Assembly (NCBI RefSeq): GCF_004115265.2
Contig: NC_046287.1
Coordinates: forward strand, 78,105,611-78,169,610
Direction of reading: 5' to 3'
DNA: 64,000 bases
Source: Rhinolophus ferrumequinum
Lineage: Eukaryota; Chordata; Mammalia; Chiroptera; Rhinolophidae
Position 1 is the first letter of the stretch; each line of letters begins with the position of its first letter. The notes beneath the pieces were generated by a model. That model saw only the letters and a program-made list of their open reading frames with translations, did no database searches and was not told the DNA's origin. Positions 40,166 to 52,690 of the stretch are shown here, in pieces. The translations under genes were made by a program, and so were the position numbers.

Positions 40166-41919
40166 GTGGTATTTCTCCATGAGTTTAGGTATTTTTACAT
40201 TTCTCTTCATAAGGTTTTGTAATTTTCCCTATACTGTACTGTGTATTTTTGTTAAATTTAATCCTTGATTCTTGATATTCTTTGATACTGTTGTAAATAA
40301 CATCTTAATTAAATTTACTAGTTGTTTCTGGTAGGTGAATAGCAATGCAACAGAGTTTTATATGTCATTTTTCTATTTACACATCTTTCTAAACTCTCTT
40401 ATTTGTAATAACATGGAGTTTTTTTAATGTACATTATCATGTTATTTGCAAATTATTACAGCTTTACTCATATGTTCCTACTTTCCAATCTTTCTGTTTC
40501 TACTTTTTTCTTGTTTTACATTGGTTAGAATTCCTAATATAATGTTGAACAAAAGAGTGTTGAATGTTTTGCTTCTGATTTTAAAAAGAACAATTCCAGG
40601 GTTTGTCTCTTTAGAACCACATTTGCTTTCAGTTACTCTTCATTGAGTTAAGAAAATTCTCATCTTCTTAACTTACTAAGAGTTTTAAACATGAATGACT
40701 GTTGACTTACATCAATATTTTCCTTCATCTATTGAGTTCATCAAATGATTTTTTGCATTAATCTGCTAAAGGAATTAATTATACTAATAGATTTTTCTAA
40801 TATTAAAAAAATTTTTGCACAATTTAGCGTAGTGAAAATGTAATATCTTCTAAGTATATTATTAGGTTCTACTTACTAATATTTCAGTTAGTATTTTTGC
40901 ATCTATATTCATAAATGAAATTGGCCTGTGATTTTTCGTTGTTGATAATACTGGTGTCTGGTCTTGGTATTAGGGATGATGGTCACATAGAATGAGTTGT
41001 GGAGTGCTCTCTCTTTTTCTAGTGTCTGGAAGAGTTTGTATAAAAGGAAGAGAATCTGTTCTTTGAAAATTTGGTGGAACTTATGTATAAAACACCTTAT
41101 TTTTTCTGTGTTGATAAATTTTTAATCACTGCTTTCATTTCTTTAAGAGGTATAGGATTTTTTTATCTTTTCTGTCCTTTTCATTAGTTCTAATATGTCA
41201 CATTTTCCTAGATACTTGTCCAAATTGTGGGCATATGTTTTTGATAGTATTCAAAATATTTTTTTAAATTTCAAATTGACCTGTAGTTCTGTCCTTTACT
41301 TTTAATTATAGTTTTCTTTATTTGTCTTTTCTTCATTGATCTTGTCAGAGCTTTGTCAATTTTTTTGAAGTTTGTTTCAAAGAACCAGTTTTTTTGCTTT
41401 ATTGAGTTTTTCTCTATACAGTGGAGATTAGATAAGAGAGTAAACCACAAAACAAGCAATTTATGCATGAATCTTATCAATGTGATATTAAGTGAAAAAA
41501 AGTTCTTATAATTATTGATACCCAGAGATCCAGAATTTCATATTATGACAAACCAGAAACAAAGAAACAACAATAAACCTAAAGATGCAAAGTTCTGCTT
41601 ATAGCTATAGTTGTAAAACTCCAATCCAGCTTTGAAAGCCTTTGACCCATAAGGGTCAAAAAACTGTAATGCTTCTCCATGCTATTAAATTTGGTCAATG
41701 TCAACTAAGAGTTTGAAATTATTGCTAATGTTGAATTGAAAGACTCAAGAGAGTGAAAATGATGATTGTTATTAAGGTTACAAACATAAGAGTAGGTCAT
41801 TTCAGCTTTTAACTCAATCTCCCATTTTTGCAAAAAGACAGCCATGCTGTGGCACTGCTCGTCTGCAGGCCCGTGGACCTCTAACTGCCTGGAGATGCTC
41901 TGGACATTTTCTATTGCAG

Positions 41920-42180
41920 GGTCCCGTCCCTGCTGGGCCTCTTCACCCCTCACTTGGGATGAAGTTCCACTACCCCTTCACGACCAGTTTAGGTGCCACT
42001 TCCTCCATGAAACTGATCTCAGCAGGAAGTGATTTCTCTTGAGGACCTGGTGTATCTTTACCAAACCATAAGCTCTTTAAGGGCACAACAGTGTCTAATT
42101 ATCCTGGTATTCATTGTAGTGTCAAACATAAGGCCTACAATTCAACTCCCCACTGAATAGACATGTACTGAGGTCCCACT
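41920..42180 (+). repeat. L2 3' portion
   Basis: 'gtttaggtgccacttcctccatgaaactgatc', then 'ccataagctctttaagggcacaacagtgtctaatta' is the L2 sense 3' region with an altered terminus. Confidence 0.5.
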
Positions 42181-43318
42181 GTGTGCAAAGGTTTCTTTCT
42201 ATCAGGAGGGATATAATACAGATGTGTAATACGTTTTGTTGCTTCAACTTTCTTTAAAAAAAGTACTGGTATCAGTTTGATCCCTGAAATTCACACGTTA
42301 AGTTTCTGAGCTCCATCTGGGATTAGCAGTGCTAATGAGCTAGATGACTCCAAGTTTCCCTGTAGCACCATATACCCCGTGATCAAAAAGAACTGGGCCA
42401 AAATGGGAAATTTACATTATGGGCAAGAGTTTCTATTTGTTTAAGGAAGTGTCTAATTTAGGTTAGATTTCCATCCAAAAGGGCTGAAAGAAAACAAAAT
42501 TTTGTCATTTGTAATATTTCAGCTATGTGGAAAATTCTATTTGGGTATTACATAGGGATGTGAACATATACTCCTATACCAAAATATAAATTCTAATCTT
42601 GCGAGAATAAATCAACTTCATAAATACACAGGTTCTTGAGATTTTGCGTCATATTTAGGTGGCAGAATAATAGAGATAGTCCCTTAAAAACACCCTATTT
42701 TTTAATCCATGATTTTATCCTATCTTGTATAGTTGTTTGTATGGGGAAAGGCAAGGGAGAATGCCAATATGTGATGTGTGACCTTTCTTGAAGGTAAAAC
42801 AGAATGTGAAAACTTAGGAGCATTAAAATTAGCAATACATTTATAATTGATGTGGTTAATGAATCTTAAAGACCCACTCATACAAATTTCAAACAAAAGT
42901 TATCTTATGTTTAAAGTTATACTGTAATTATTTACACTGTATTTATTAATATTTGCCAAGTCTTATGTTGAGACAAAGAAAAATGCTGAGCAGAAATGAA
43001 GACAACCACTGCCCCTTGCTGCCATGTTTCTGTCAGGAGTCCAGTGGCCACTAGAGCTGCAGATGTGAGGTGGGATGGTGTGGCGGGGGCACCTCTTACC
43101 TGCACCTTGGGGGGTGGCGGAACCACTCTTAACAATGTCCTGGGTTTTAAAAAGGCCTCTAATTATGGGAAAAAAAATGTGTTCCAAGTTCTTAAAAAAG
43201 GATTTGAAGACGTGAGCAAAACTGAGGTGTAAATTGGGTACCTTCTACATGGCAGGTGTTAAAAAAGGCTGACTCTACGTAAGCCCCTCAGAGATAATGG
43301 AGACACTGAAATCTGTAC

Positions 43319-43561
43319 CTGCTTCTCAGCTTGTTTCAGGAGCTTCTGGAATCTCTCATCTTCCAGCACACCTGGTGGAAGGTCCGTCTCTCCCTGAGCT
43401 TTCAGTTCCTCCAGCTTTTGCCTCAAGCCCCTCAGGGCCTGCAGTTCATCATTGAGGCGACTCTGCCGGGTTAGAGATGCCTGAAGATCCAGTTCTAAGT
43501 CTAGAGATGTGCGCACTGGGCATTCTTGTGCTGTTCTTCTAAGGACGGGTTGGCAAACCGT
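43319..43561 (-). CDS. WWC2: WWC2 coding exon (81 aa)
   Basis: A 243-bp phase-0 exon from TVCQPVLRRTAQECPV through RTSLDLELDLQASLTRQSRL to LLKQAEKQ. The RTSLDLELDLQAS block is a signature shared with WWC1/KIBRA; the rest (LRGLRQKLEELKAQ...) is heptad-like and predicted coiled coil. The acceptor is 'actgtccag|ACG' and the donor 'AAGCAG|gtacag' on the minus strand. Both ends join in frame to exons 46833-46925 and 31678-31805. The open frame continues past both splice sites, but those extensions are intron. Confidence 0.95.
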
Positions 43562-43619
43562 CTGGACAGTTAGGACACAAAAACAAAACACCTTTATTAT
43601 ACTGATGCTCATTATTCTT

Positions 43620-43965
43620 TCCTTCCTTCCTGGCACATGATGGGATGGCATTTCCTTGCTCCCTCGAGTGAGGCATAACCAGCCAAGTGACTTGCTTTGG
43701 CCAATGACTGATATATATCACTTCCAGGCAGAAACTTTTCAAAGCCAGTGTGAGATTTGTAAATTTCTGTCACCTGCTAGAGGGACAGCAAAGATCCAGA
43801 GATGGAGGCCCCATTAGCTTGAATCCTGACTGAAGAGAACAAAGGAATATCCAGCTACGTGCAATGAACAAGCAGCTAACCAAGAAATAAACCTTTATTG
43901 TTTCAAACCAAATATTTTTAAAGCTATTACCATAGGATAGCCTAGCGCAGCCTGACTAATTTACT
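43620..43965 (+). mobile_element. MaLR-type LTR fossil (MLT1-like)
   Basis: 'aagtgacttgctttggccaatgactg', 'tcacttccaggcagaaac', 'ccagagatggaggcccc', and the terminal 'aagaaataaacctttattgtttcaaacc' with its built-in polyadenylation signal are the order of an MLT1-like LTR in sense. It is an ancient fossil, much decayed, without internal sequence. Confidence 0.6.
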
Positions 43966-45759
43966 ACACAAAGGCCACTCTCCGTGAAAAACAAATACAT
44001 CATAAGAAATTTTCATTTCCTCCATTTCAGGCCACATAACTATACTCCCACAGCTTATACCTCTTCCTGTCATTTCTAGAATGCCAGCCAGAATGTAGCT
44101 GTTCAGCAGAGTTAAGATTTGGACTCCTTCCTCTAATCACTATGCTTAAATTCCAGCTCCTTCCTTGATTTCCCATTGTCTAGTATCTACTTTCACCCCC
44201 AGATCATTGGAGTTCTTCCTGTGGCCAATCTTATTGATCTATCAAGAATTAATTATTGAATATGTACGAATAAATGACTGCTGGGATTTGTAGGGAAAAT
44301 ACTGGGAAGAGAAGACATAATTTCTGACTCTGAGGACTTCAATTAAAGAATGGTAGGAGACAGTAAGCTGTGAAAATAGTGACTTCTGTGCCACAGGAAG
44401 GTAGGGAAAGGGGAGATCATTCAGGGCTGCGTCACACTCGCTTGAAGTAAGGAATTCAAACAAGGCTGGGTAAGATTGCATAAGCGGAGGGAAACAAGGA
44501 GGGCATTTCTTGCCTATTGTTGGCAGTGGGAATGGAAAATAAGAGATTACTAATAAAACTGGTACTATTTGATACAAGAGAAAGGGACTCAAACTTGAGA
44601 AGTATTCCAGCTTGAAGATCTGGAACAATGGTGGTGCTCATGACAGGTGAAAGGGAGAGGGCCTGTCTGCCCCTTTCCTTATTTCAGAGCCTTAGCCCAA
44701 ATCTGAATAGCTTTCGTTGTCTCCTCGTAGTCCAACACATGGTGCTGTAACGTTTTCTAACAGTCTGCAGCATTCTTAAAAATAGATTCCCTTTATTCAA
44801 CGTATGCTGTAACAACTTATTACACGGTAGAATCATAAGACACATACTCTCTTTGATTGTATTACTCATTTTTCAAAATCAAAAATCCTTCTAAGTTGTC
44901 CTAGGAGCCTTTCTATGGACTCCAATGTGCAGCGGCCTGCTGGTCAATGTTTCACAGCTGGCTTTACTGATCTGTGGGACTGGCCAATTTTGCTGGTGTA
45001 AATACTCCCGCCATAACTGTTTTCAAGCTGTTAACGTGACGTCACTGAATTGGGAAGAGACGGGCACCACCAGCTCTTCTGAGCCAACACGAGGAGGCTC
45101 CATCACTAGCCTCATGCCTCCTGTGCCTGGCACTTTGCTTTTCCAGTCAGGTAAACCTTTTACTGAACTTTGCAGATGCTTCTGTTCTCTTACGCCTCTA
45201 CACCTTTTTCATGCTGTAACACTTAAATCAGAATACCGTTCCCCATTCACTTCTATCTAATCATATCTGTCTACTTTAAAAACCGTTTAACAATCATCTC
45301 CTACACAATTCAGGATTAACCTTTGTCTGGTTCAAGTAGTTGTAATAACTGAGTTTATCAGTAACCTGTTAGTCAGCTTCATTCCGTTCATAAACGCTTC
45401 TGGTTAAAATTTCTCTGAAGAGTGCTACTATCCTCTGAAAGTACATTAGGTGACATATATAAAGGGCTTGAGAAGAATTTTCACTCACAGTGGAAATGTA
45501 GGTGCTTCTAAAAGGGTAAAGTTTGACAATCTGAAAGATCCACACTTCAAAATTTCCTGAAAATGCTAATATTAAATAAACGCTAGCATTGTTACCTTTA
45601 GAAAAAGAAACATGCTTATTACTTTCAAGTAAGTAGGACGTTAAAGCAGGGGACCCAGTGTTGCCTAGTCGTACGTCTGGCACTTTGCACACAGCAGCAG
45701 CAAACCAGACAGCTGCTGGTAAAGACAATGGAACCAATTTCCTTCTCCAGTGCGTCTTC

Positions 45760-46130
45760 CCAGCCCCCACCCGTAATGCCCAAGCTCTGGCTGAGCTGCA
45801 TCCCTCCTTGTCCCTTGAATGGGTTTTCCTGCTCCCATGAATCATTTCAACAGCACCTGGTATCTATCCCCCACGTCCCACAAAGCTTCCATTTTCTTCT
45901 GAAATTCTATCCAGGTGTGAAGGCCACAGACCTCCCCCAGGAGGCCTTTTTGATTCTCCCAATCAGCTCATTCTCTTCTTTTAACCACCATGCTTTAATA
46001 GTCCTGCGTGCTCCTCTGAGCACCAACTCCAGACCAGAAGCTCCTGCGGGCAGAGCCTATAGAGCTGAGCACACACAGTGCTTCTTACTTACTGAACAAT
46101 GCACTTTAAGCTGAAATAAAACAGCTTAGT
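45760..46130 (+). repeat. L2 LINE 3' portion
   Basis: 'ttctgaaattctatccaggtgtgaaggcc', 'cccccaggaggcctttttgattctccc', 'ccagaagctcctgcgggcagagcc' then 'cttacttactgaac' keep L2 3' order with heavy decay. Confidence 0.5.
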
Positions 46131-46832
46131 AAACTAAACAAATTCTTAGTAAAGAAATAACTTCCCATCTGTTGGTAAGTAAACAGGAATTTTTGAACTA
46201 TTTGAACTGTTTAACCTTTTAAGTTATTAAATATTCTCTCAGATTTATCTTTAAAGGTCATCCAGAGACCTATGGCCTCTAGGAACACTTAACTCAAGCT
46301 TTCCCATCCACATCAATGTTAACCTTCCAAAAATATCTGTTTATAAGCAAGTTACCAAAACTGTATTACTCACTTACCGGAACTCATGCCTGGTACTGGA
46401 TGTTATACTTTTCCCACAATTGCTCAAGAGCCAGACACGGTGTGGAAACACAGCAGCCATCAGTAGGAATGTGTGCAAGCCCCTTTTTCACCGATACCAC
46501 AAACTAAATTTCTGCCTTATTTTGCTCAGCATCCAAACCAGTCATGAATGAATTCTCTCAAGCACATCCTCTCCCTGTCTCGGTAACTGACATAATAATG
46601 TCCTACTCCCCAACCCCCCGTGTCACTTCATACCACCTACCAACAGCACCTGGTATCCATCGCTCATCCACTGCCAAAGGGTACCCCTCTACCCTCATGT
46701 GTAACCACAGCGGCTGCATTCAATAGCCCAAGAGCATGGAGCACTGACACTCAACAGTTCTGGTATTTATGCTTTGCAGCCATGACTCTAGATTGGTCTA
46801 GGATAACGAGCTGCTGCTGAGGGAATACGTAC

Positions 46833-46925
46833 CCTTTTGACCCTCAAACTGCGCCGTTCAGTGGAGTTTCTCACAAACAGTGATTTTTTAGCCAGGGTTG
46901 AACTGTCACTGTCACTTCGGTTTAA
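46833..46925 (-). CDS. WWC2: WWC2 coding exon (31 aa)
   Basis: A 93-bp phase-0 exon too short to stand out as an open frame: [20 protein letters not shown] followed by [11 protein letters not shown]. It is Ser- and Arg-rich; the paralog KIBRA has a matching segment (FVRNSMERRSLRMKR) that contains the aPKC-contact and phosphorylation sites, so a phospho-regulatory role is likely by homology. The acceptor is 'tgttgccag|TTA' and the donor 'AAAAGG|gtacgt' on the minus strand. It joins in frame to exons 48208-48372 and 43319-43561. Confidence 0.95.
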
Positions 46926-48207
46926 CTGGCAACAAAGGACAAAAAAAAAAAAAAAGGAAATCACTGCATAACAGAGTGTTTGGAAACATTTACAGTTGAG
47001 AAGTGTATCAGATAGAGAAGATAATGAGAATAGGAGTTTATTTCTTTAAGAAAATCCTCCCCAAACAAGTTTTTCTCTGTTCTATGCTTTCTTAAATAAC
47101 TGAATTAAAAAAATAATAATAATTAAATAATTGCTTTTGGTGGCAGTTATCAGAAGTCATGTGTTAAGATACATACTCTGAAATAAAATTATCCCTTGTA
47201 TTTTTAGCTAATATCCAATATTCACTTTGTTAAGAAAAGTTGATGTACAGAGCTCAACATCAGAGGTGAGGCACAGTTTGCACAATCCGGAACGCTCGGC
47301 CCACACAGCCCATTCTCACTCCCTTGCCGGCTTCAGGTCTTTGCTGAAATGTCATCTTATCCATGATGCCTGCTCTGAACCTTACTTAAATGTTCATCCC
47401 TTGTCCTCACAACTCCCAACCAATCCCTCTTAACTTCCTCTATTGTTTCCCACGGCATTGGTCCCCATCCATGACACTTCGTACGTATTTAGTCATCATG
47501 TTCATTGCTTGGCTTGACTCACAAGAATGCAGGCTCTGCAAGGGCAGTGCTCTGGGTCTTTCTTTGTCCACAGACAAATCCCACGTATCTAGAAACATGC
47601 TTAATAGCAGGTGCTTAATAAAAATATTTGTTGAATTGAATGCATAAATTTAACAAGTATTTTCTAACCCATTTTATAATATTAAATCTACATTACTACG
47701 TAAATACTGTGGGAAGTAGAATCTGCTAAATTGATGCAAATCCTACAATCATTCTCCACAGAACTAGGAATCTGATTCAGTGTTTGGAGGCATTATTAAA
47801 AGATGATTTTTGTTCTAAAATTTAATTCACAATTTTTGGTTCCGCAGGACTAACAATGGTGTTTGATATACAGCAGGAATATACAAAATATAAATCTCAA
47901 GACACTTTACATTTCTAAATACAAACTGAAGTACAAATATACTTGTGGCCACGTCCTAAATTTTACTTATTTGCCACATAAACGGCATTAGAGCCAAAGA
48001 GACATTAAATTTGGGGGAAAAAAGACACCCCCCCAATCCAAACTGAAAAGGACCGTAAGAGTGTGATATTTTATAAAAACATTTCTAGCTATTACTACTT
48101 GTAGCCGGAATTTGAAGATCCCCCTCTGCTGTGAATGTAACGGGCCACTGGCTGGCAGGAGCAGGATGCTCAGCTCCCAGCGCCTGGCAGGAGCCGCAGC
48201 CCCTTAC
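46926..48207 (-). other. WWC2: WWC2 intron
   Basis: A GT-AG intron of 1282 bp with an A-run near 46940-46956 and an L2 copy at 47270-47645; otherwise AT-rich unique DNA. Confidence 0.75.
47270..47645 (+). repeat. L2 LINE 3' end, well preserved
   Basis: 'caggtctttgctgaaatgtcatcttatcc', 'gatgcctgctctgaacctta', 'gcaggctctgcaagggcagtg', 'aggtgcttaataaaaatatttgttgaattgaatg': the classical L2 3' terminus in sense. Confidence 0.75.
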
Positions 48208-48372
48208 CCGGCAGATGTACTGGTTCCGCTCTCCGGGAGAGAAGGTCTGGGAGCGCACGATCACGCTGCTCCTCACGAAGGGGCGCTGCCGGGTGCTCAG
48301 CCCACTGCGGTCTTTGGGGCGAACTGCCATGCTGGCATTATCTACCTCATCGGTATTTGTCTCTTTATCAAC
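48208..48372 (-). CDS. WWC2: WWC2 coding exon (55 aa)
   Basis: A 165-bp phase-0 exon from VDKETNTDEVDNASMAVRPK to QTFSPGERNQYICR. It contains the basic, Ser-rich stretch RPFVRSSVIVRSQTFSPGER, with RSxT/S and SP sites that look like kinase targets, as in the equivalent KIBRA region (by homology). The acceptor is 'cttctctag|GTT'-type ('ttctag|GTTGAT') and the donor 'TGCCGG|gtaagg' on the minus strand. It joins in frame to exons 49467-49668 and 46833-46925. Confidence 0.95.
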
Positions 48373-49466
48373 CTAGAAGAGAAGTCATTTGTCAGGAGTG
48401 GATCGACATGGATACACTTATGCTCCTTTCTACTAAGTACAAACTAAATAGCTAACCTTCCAACAGAGGCTCATCTAGCACTTAGGGCCACTTCTGAGAG
48501 AAAGGCTTCATCTATTCCTTATGGGAACCCGGGGAGATGGACCCACGGTGGGTAGGACAGAATCTGTCCAACAGGGTTACCCATAAATGGAGGTGCCACC
48601 TCTAACAGATTAGGCCTACAGAATGAAGGTTTACATTTAGAGGGTAGATGTGGCTTTATAAACAATCTTATTTGGGCATGCTTCATCATTAAACATCAGT
48701 AAACTGATTAGTTTTTTGAGAATAAATGATAAAAGCAATTAAATAGAAGAAAATGAAACTATACTACAAAGTTACAGGTTTACATCGAATATGCAATTAC
48801 ACGTATAGTCTTCAGACTGAAGACATGAAGTCTTCAGTCAGGCTACATATGGTATTATTTTTCTCAGGAATAAAGAACCAAAAATTTCTAAACCCGTTAT
48901 AGCATCCCAAGTTTGCTGGCATCTTCAAAGCTTGAAAATGATTTCCCCACTTTGCGGATGGCAGTCTTAACACGTCTCTCACTTAGCTAGCAAAGTCACG
49001 TGCTTAATAACTTGGCTGGTGCCTGCGCCTAACCCGAGTCATCTGCCACCTCCCAGAAGTGATTTCAGTCAGAACACCGTCTAACCAAAATGAACTTTAA
49101 ATGTTTACTTCATGCTTGAAACTGAAATAAACTTACATTTATGAAACTTAACACAGTTAACTAGTCATCCTGGTGTTAACCAGGATATTCTGAAAATGCT
49201 TTTAATTAAAATTCACAGAACATTTGCTGAGATCTGAATACACGATTATCTTCTTATATGAAATTTAAGTGGAGAATGAATATTGTGGGCCCATTTAAAA
49301 ATTTTAAAGCATTTACAATGCTTCTTACAGCTTATTCCCACAAATGCTTATCATGATCAGCTCTGGCACAAAAATCCTAATATGGAATTACACCCGAAGA
49401 GACAAAGTTAGTCAATATGGTCCTGTAAGAGCTCTGCTTGAGGACAGTATAGTTGGAAATATTCAC
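48373..49466 (-). other. WWC2: WWC2 intron
   Basis: A GT-AG intron of 1094 bp, AT-rich, with no recognisable repeat or extra exon. Confidence 0.75.
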
Positions 49467-49668
49467 CAGGGTGGGCATTTCAGGAGGTGGCTGACTTCCA
49501 AGGTCTTTGGCACAGCTGTTTTCTTTCCTACTTGTGTCTTCATTCATCTCAGGCACACTCGGGCATGAACTTAAGTCTTCGGTATGTCTACCATCCTCTG
49601 GCAAAGTAACTTCAGCTTCTTGTTCAGTCACAATTTCATCAGAGGCCTCACTCAGCATTGTTAACAAC
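49467..49668 (-). CDS. WWC2: WWC2 coding exon (67 aa)
   Basis: A 202-bp exon: one base completing a Trp codon with the upstream exon, then LLTMLSEASDEIVTEQEAEV through SCPSVPEMNEDTSRKENSCA to PPPEMPTL. It is acidic, Ser-rich and probably disordered linker between the C2 domain and the basic C-terminal region. The acceptor is 'cactgaag|GTTG' and the donor 'ACCCTG|gtgaat' on the minus strand. The open frame reads on into the intron after PTL, which is not coding. Confidence 0.93.
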
Positions 49669-51549
49669 CTTCAGTGAAACGAAACAAAACACACTTTAGG
49701 TCAAGTAGGTGCGCTCCATGAAATGTGCAACCTGGGCACATTCACCTGTTTTCTGGGCAAGGGACAGACTCATACATAACGATTCAAACCATTGCTTTGG
49801 CTGGGACTTCTACTCAAATGCTCATGAAAAATAAAATTATGTCTAGCCATCTACAGCAAAATCACCATGGTTTGGTACTAAAAGGTTAAATTCATGAAAT
49901 CTGAACTAATGTATGAACTAATTCCTAGAGATTAAAATAGAAATATACTGAAAATCGCATGTGAAGTTTAACTCCACCATTTAAATACATTGACATTCAC
50001 TATACTTTGGTATTAGTTGTTGATTTTACTGTAAAATTAATCATACAACAGCATGGAGTGACTCTGCTAAGAGTGAACAAAGACATGGATTAAAAAATAT
50101 CCATTATCAGCTGTACTCACGGTCTAGCAGGGGTAGAGACCATGGGAAGGGAGTTTTATTACTGAAATAACAGGGAGCTCTTAATGCCGTATGATCTTGT
50201 CTTTAACAAAAGCCATGGCACAAGCGTGGGCAGCGTTATAAGTAGGGCTCCCGAATATGAACATGGTTTATGTTTTGTCTGAACTCTATTGACAGGAAAG
50301 CAAGAGTACCAGGGTGGATTAGAATATCTCATGCTTTGTTGTGCTTCATATTCTTAGAATGCATATATTGTTTCTGCTTATAACTGAAAGTCCAGCTTTA
50401 ATTGTGATTGGTGACATACTGACAAATTGGCCTCAGTCACTAAATGCCTAGTCATGAAATGAACACGAGGGAACAGGCAATACTGTGAGTTATAAATTCC
50501 TTTATGTTACTAAGTGTTATTTTTTGAAATGTGTATGTGAAACAAATTGCATTTTACATACACAAAGAAGGCTTAGTATTTAAAGATATCATGATGAAAC
50601 TTATAATTACTCTCCTATTTATTTATTTAGTGCTCTGAGTTTTATTTACTATAAAGGGCTTTTGATAAGAACAAAGTATATCTGTACCTATTTATATCAC
50701 TGTAATAAGCTGTTCCTTCCAAATGTGCATGATTTTGTTATTTATGCCATATCTTGTCATTCAAATTTGTAAAAAGTTTTATATACACACATACACACAA
50801 ATGCATGCTATATATGTATATGCATATATGTATTAACAGTAAGTAGCTCAAACATAACAGAATAAGCAACTATATATATATAAATATATACAAAATCAAC
50901 CAAAATGATTTTACATGTATACTTAAAAAAACTGATGCAGTCACTAAAATTTGTTTTTAGAGAAAGCAGTACAAACCAGGAAAGATAGTTCTTTATACAT
51001 ACATGAATCTAGACAAAAGCTATAATAGCATTTTCCCCCCCTTTTTAAGAGAAGATGAGGTATGGATAATGAAAAAAGAACAAAAAAAGAAGGTGAAAGT
51101 GGCAACAAATAGAGAAATGACTCAGAAGCTCTTTTCTAAATATCTGCTTTGACTTACCACAGCCTAAATGGTACTTCTGGCAGTTTAAAGGAAAAGAGAG
51201 TCCGTTTTAAAATTTATCTATAAATCTACAGTACACTACCATACCTTTTAGAATAGACAGTTTAAGACTTAAAGTTTAAAAAGCTCAAGGAATAGTGTTA
51301 AAAATTACTGAAGAACAAAGAATCTTGCTGATGTGTTAACTTTGCTCACAATCTTGCCATCAATGACCTCCTTCAACTCTCTAATGACCGAGGAGAGTCG
51401 TTCCTCTCAGGGCAGATGACTGGGGCCTCACTGCTCCCCACAATTCCAGAGTAAGATCTGAACCTAGAAAGGTTTCCCAGAAAGTTTCTTAAGAGAAATT
51501 AAACATATCCTTTTTGTGTTCCCAACAGCAAAGGAAATAACTGTTTTAC
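49669..51549 (-). other. WWC2: WWC2 intron
   Basis: A GT-AG intron of 1881 bp, AT-rich, with (TA)n-like microsatellite tracts at about 50780-50835 and 50871-50890. I see no other element. Confidence 0.75.
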
Positions 51550-51674
51550 CAATCTCCATCTGGACCTCTTTGCTCTTCTCCCTGTCCTGGTTCTTCTTCT
51601 TCTTCCAGTGCTAATTCTTGTTCCACAGCCAGTAGCTCAGCGGATGTTCTTGCAAGTAAGGCTGACACTGCATC
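51550..51674 (-). CDS. WWC2: WWC2 coding exon (41 aa plus split Trp)
   Basis: A 125-bp exon: DAVSALLARTSAELLAVEQE, LALEEEEEPGQGEEQRGPDG and D, with two bases of a Trp codon (TG|G) shared with the next exon. A short Ala/Leu-rich helix is followed by a Glu-rich run, just after the C2 domain. The acceptor is 'ttctccag|GAT' and the donor 'GATTG|gtaaaa' on the minus strand. No start or long open frame marks it; identification rests on sequence match to WWC2 and exact phase agreement with both neighbours. Confidence 0.93.
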
Positions 51675-52149
51675 CTGGAGAATGTAAGACATATGGCAGT
51701 TAACATCATACACTTCTCGAAATGATTTAAAAACCCATCAGATGGGGACTTAAGCTTCAGTTGTGAAAAAGGAACTGGTACTCGACCCAATTCTCCTGCT
51801 GAGAATATGAAAGATGAATGAAATAAAAAGCAAAAAAACAGACAAAAACTCCAGCTGCTTTAAAGCAATGAAGAGCAGCAAAGGCAATCAGGACTAGAGG
51901 GCCAAGATTCCAGGCATAAGGGAAATGCAAGAGGTGAACCGACCATCACTGCCACTCTTTTTCCTTGGGGCCATGTGACAATTCGAGTGGTGAGGCATAC
52001 AGGCTAAAGAGACTGGCTGCCCAGAACCATGGCAGTGTTGGTAGAATGCAAAGATCAAACCTGATTTGAGGACTACCATGCAGTCAGCACACAAGAGATC
52101 AGAGAAAATGAACTCTGAAGTGACTTTAGCCCAATGTTATGTGCAATAG

Positions 52150-52690
52150 TCCTATCGAGGCATTTGCCATTCCTAAGCTGCAAATGTGCAGAGCAAGAAG
52201 CTGAGAAATAAAGCAAAAACCAGCTGGCTGGAGGCTAAAACAGCAAGCAGATATTTCAGTTGCCTCACCATCCTAGGGAGAGAAAAATTGGAATTCAGGT
52301 CCCCCAAGTGATCCAGGTGATTTGCCCATATTGTAATCTGCCTTCCAGAAGAATATTAAATCCTCTCTGGAGGAAGCTATCAGCCAGAGCCTCTATAATT
52401 CTTCATACATAACATCCAGCATTCCATTGAAAACAGGACCAGTGACTGAAAGCCAAGAAAAACAATAGACAAAAGAGGCAAACCCACAGGCAATCCATAT
52501 ATTGCAGTTACTTAAAGAAGAAATTTAAAATTTTACAATAAATATGCTCAAGAAAACTGATGAAATGATGGAGAATTTCCCTAGAATAAACATACAAACA
52601 AAAAAATCTCTTTAGCACATCAGAGTGAAACTGTTGAAAATCATAGGAAAAGAGGAAATTTTACAAGTAGTGAAAGGAAAAAAGATTCAT
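52150..52690 (+). mobile_element. Possible decayed LINE (L1/HAL1-like) 5' portion
   Basis: Text such as 'gaagctatcagccagagcctctata' and 'ctcaagaaaactgatgaaatgatggagaatttcc' has the A-rich sense-strand look of an old L1-type 5' UTR/ORF1, and it runs into clear L1 at 52690. I could not match it to a subfamily. Confidence 0.3.

Larger units (their letters stand above)
39160..41420 (-). mobile_element. Old L1 ORF2 remnant with two nested insertions
   Basis: The + strand is the complement of the L1 ORF2 reverse-transcriptase to C-terminal region: 'actcagagttgatctttgtatatt', 'tgtgtctgtttctgggctcccac', 'tccatgaagaaccatg', 'tcttgattctttgatactg'-like text, 'aaaggaattaattatactaatagatttt'. No long open frame remains. 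It is interrupted by a younger L1 3' end (39563-39818) and by a DNA-transposon remnant (39975-40165). Confidence 0.65.
31806..43318 (-). other. WWC2: WWC2 intron, 11.5 kb
   Basis: The largest intron here with both ends inside the window. It contains an L1M remnant (32200-32600), a MIR nested in an older repeat (32650-33040), an antisense L1 ORF2 remnant with insertions (39160-41420) and an L2 tail (41920-42180). Between 33050 and 39150 I see mostly unique, AT-moderate DNA with no exon. The region near 35850-35935 may be another decayed repeat. A 203-codon minus-strand frame at 37233-37844 has no recognisable domain. Confidence 0.7.
43562..46832 (-). other. WWC2: WWC2 intron
   Basis: A GT-AG intron of 3271 bp. 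It holds a MaLR-type LTR fossil (43620-43965) and an L2 piece (45760-46130). Elsewhere I see no repeat or exon that I can name. A phrase 'caacagcacctggtatc' occurs at 45848 and again at 46640, perhaps from two related L2-like pieces. Confidence 0.7.

Noticed and set aside
43259-43651. Reading the whole 130-codon frame as the WWC2 exon
   Set aside because: The frame extends beyond a good acceptor at 43562-43563 and beyond a good donor at 43315-43318. Only 43319-43561 matches WWC2 and joins in phase.
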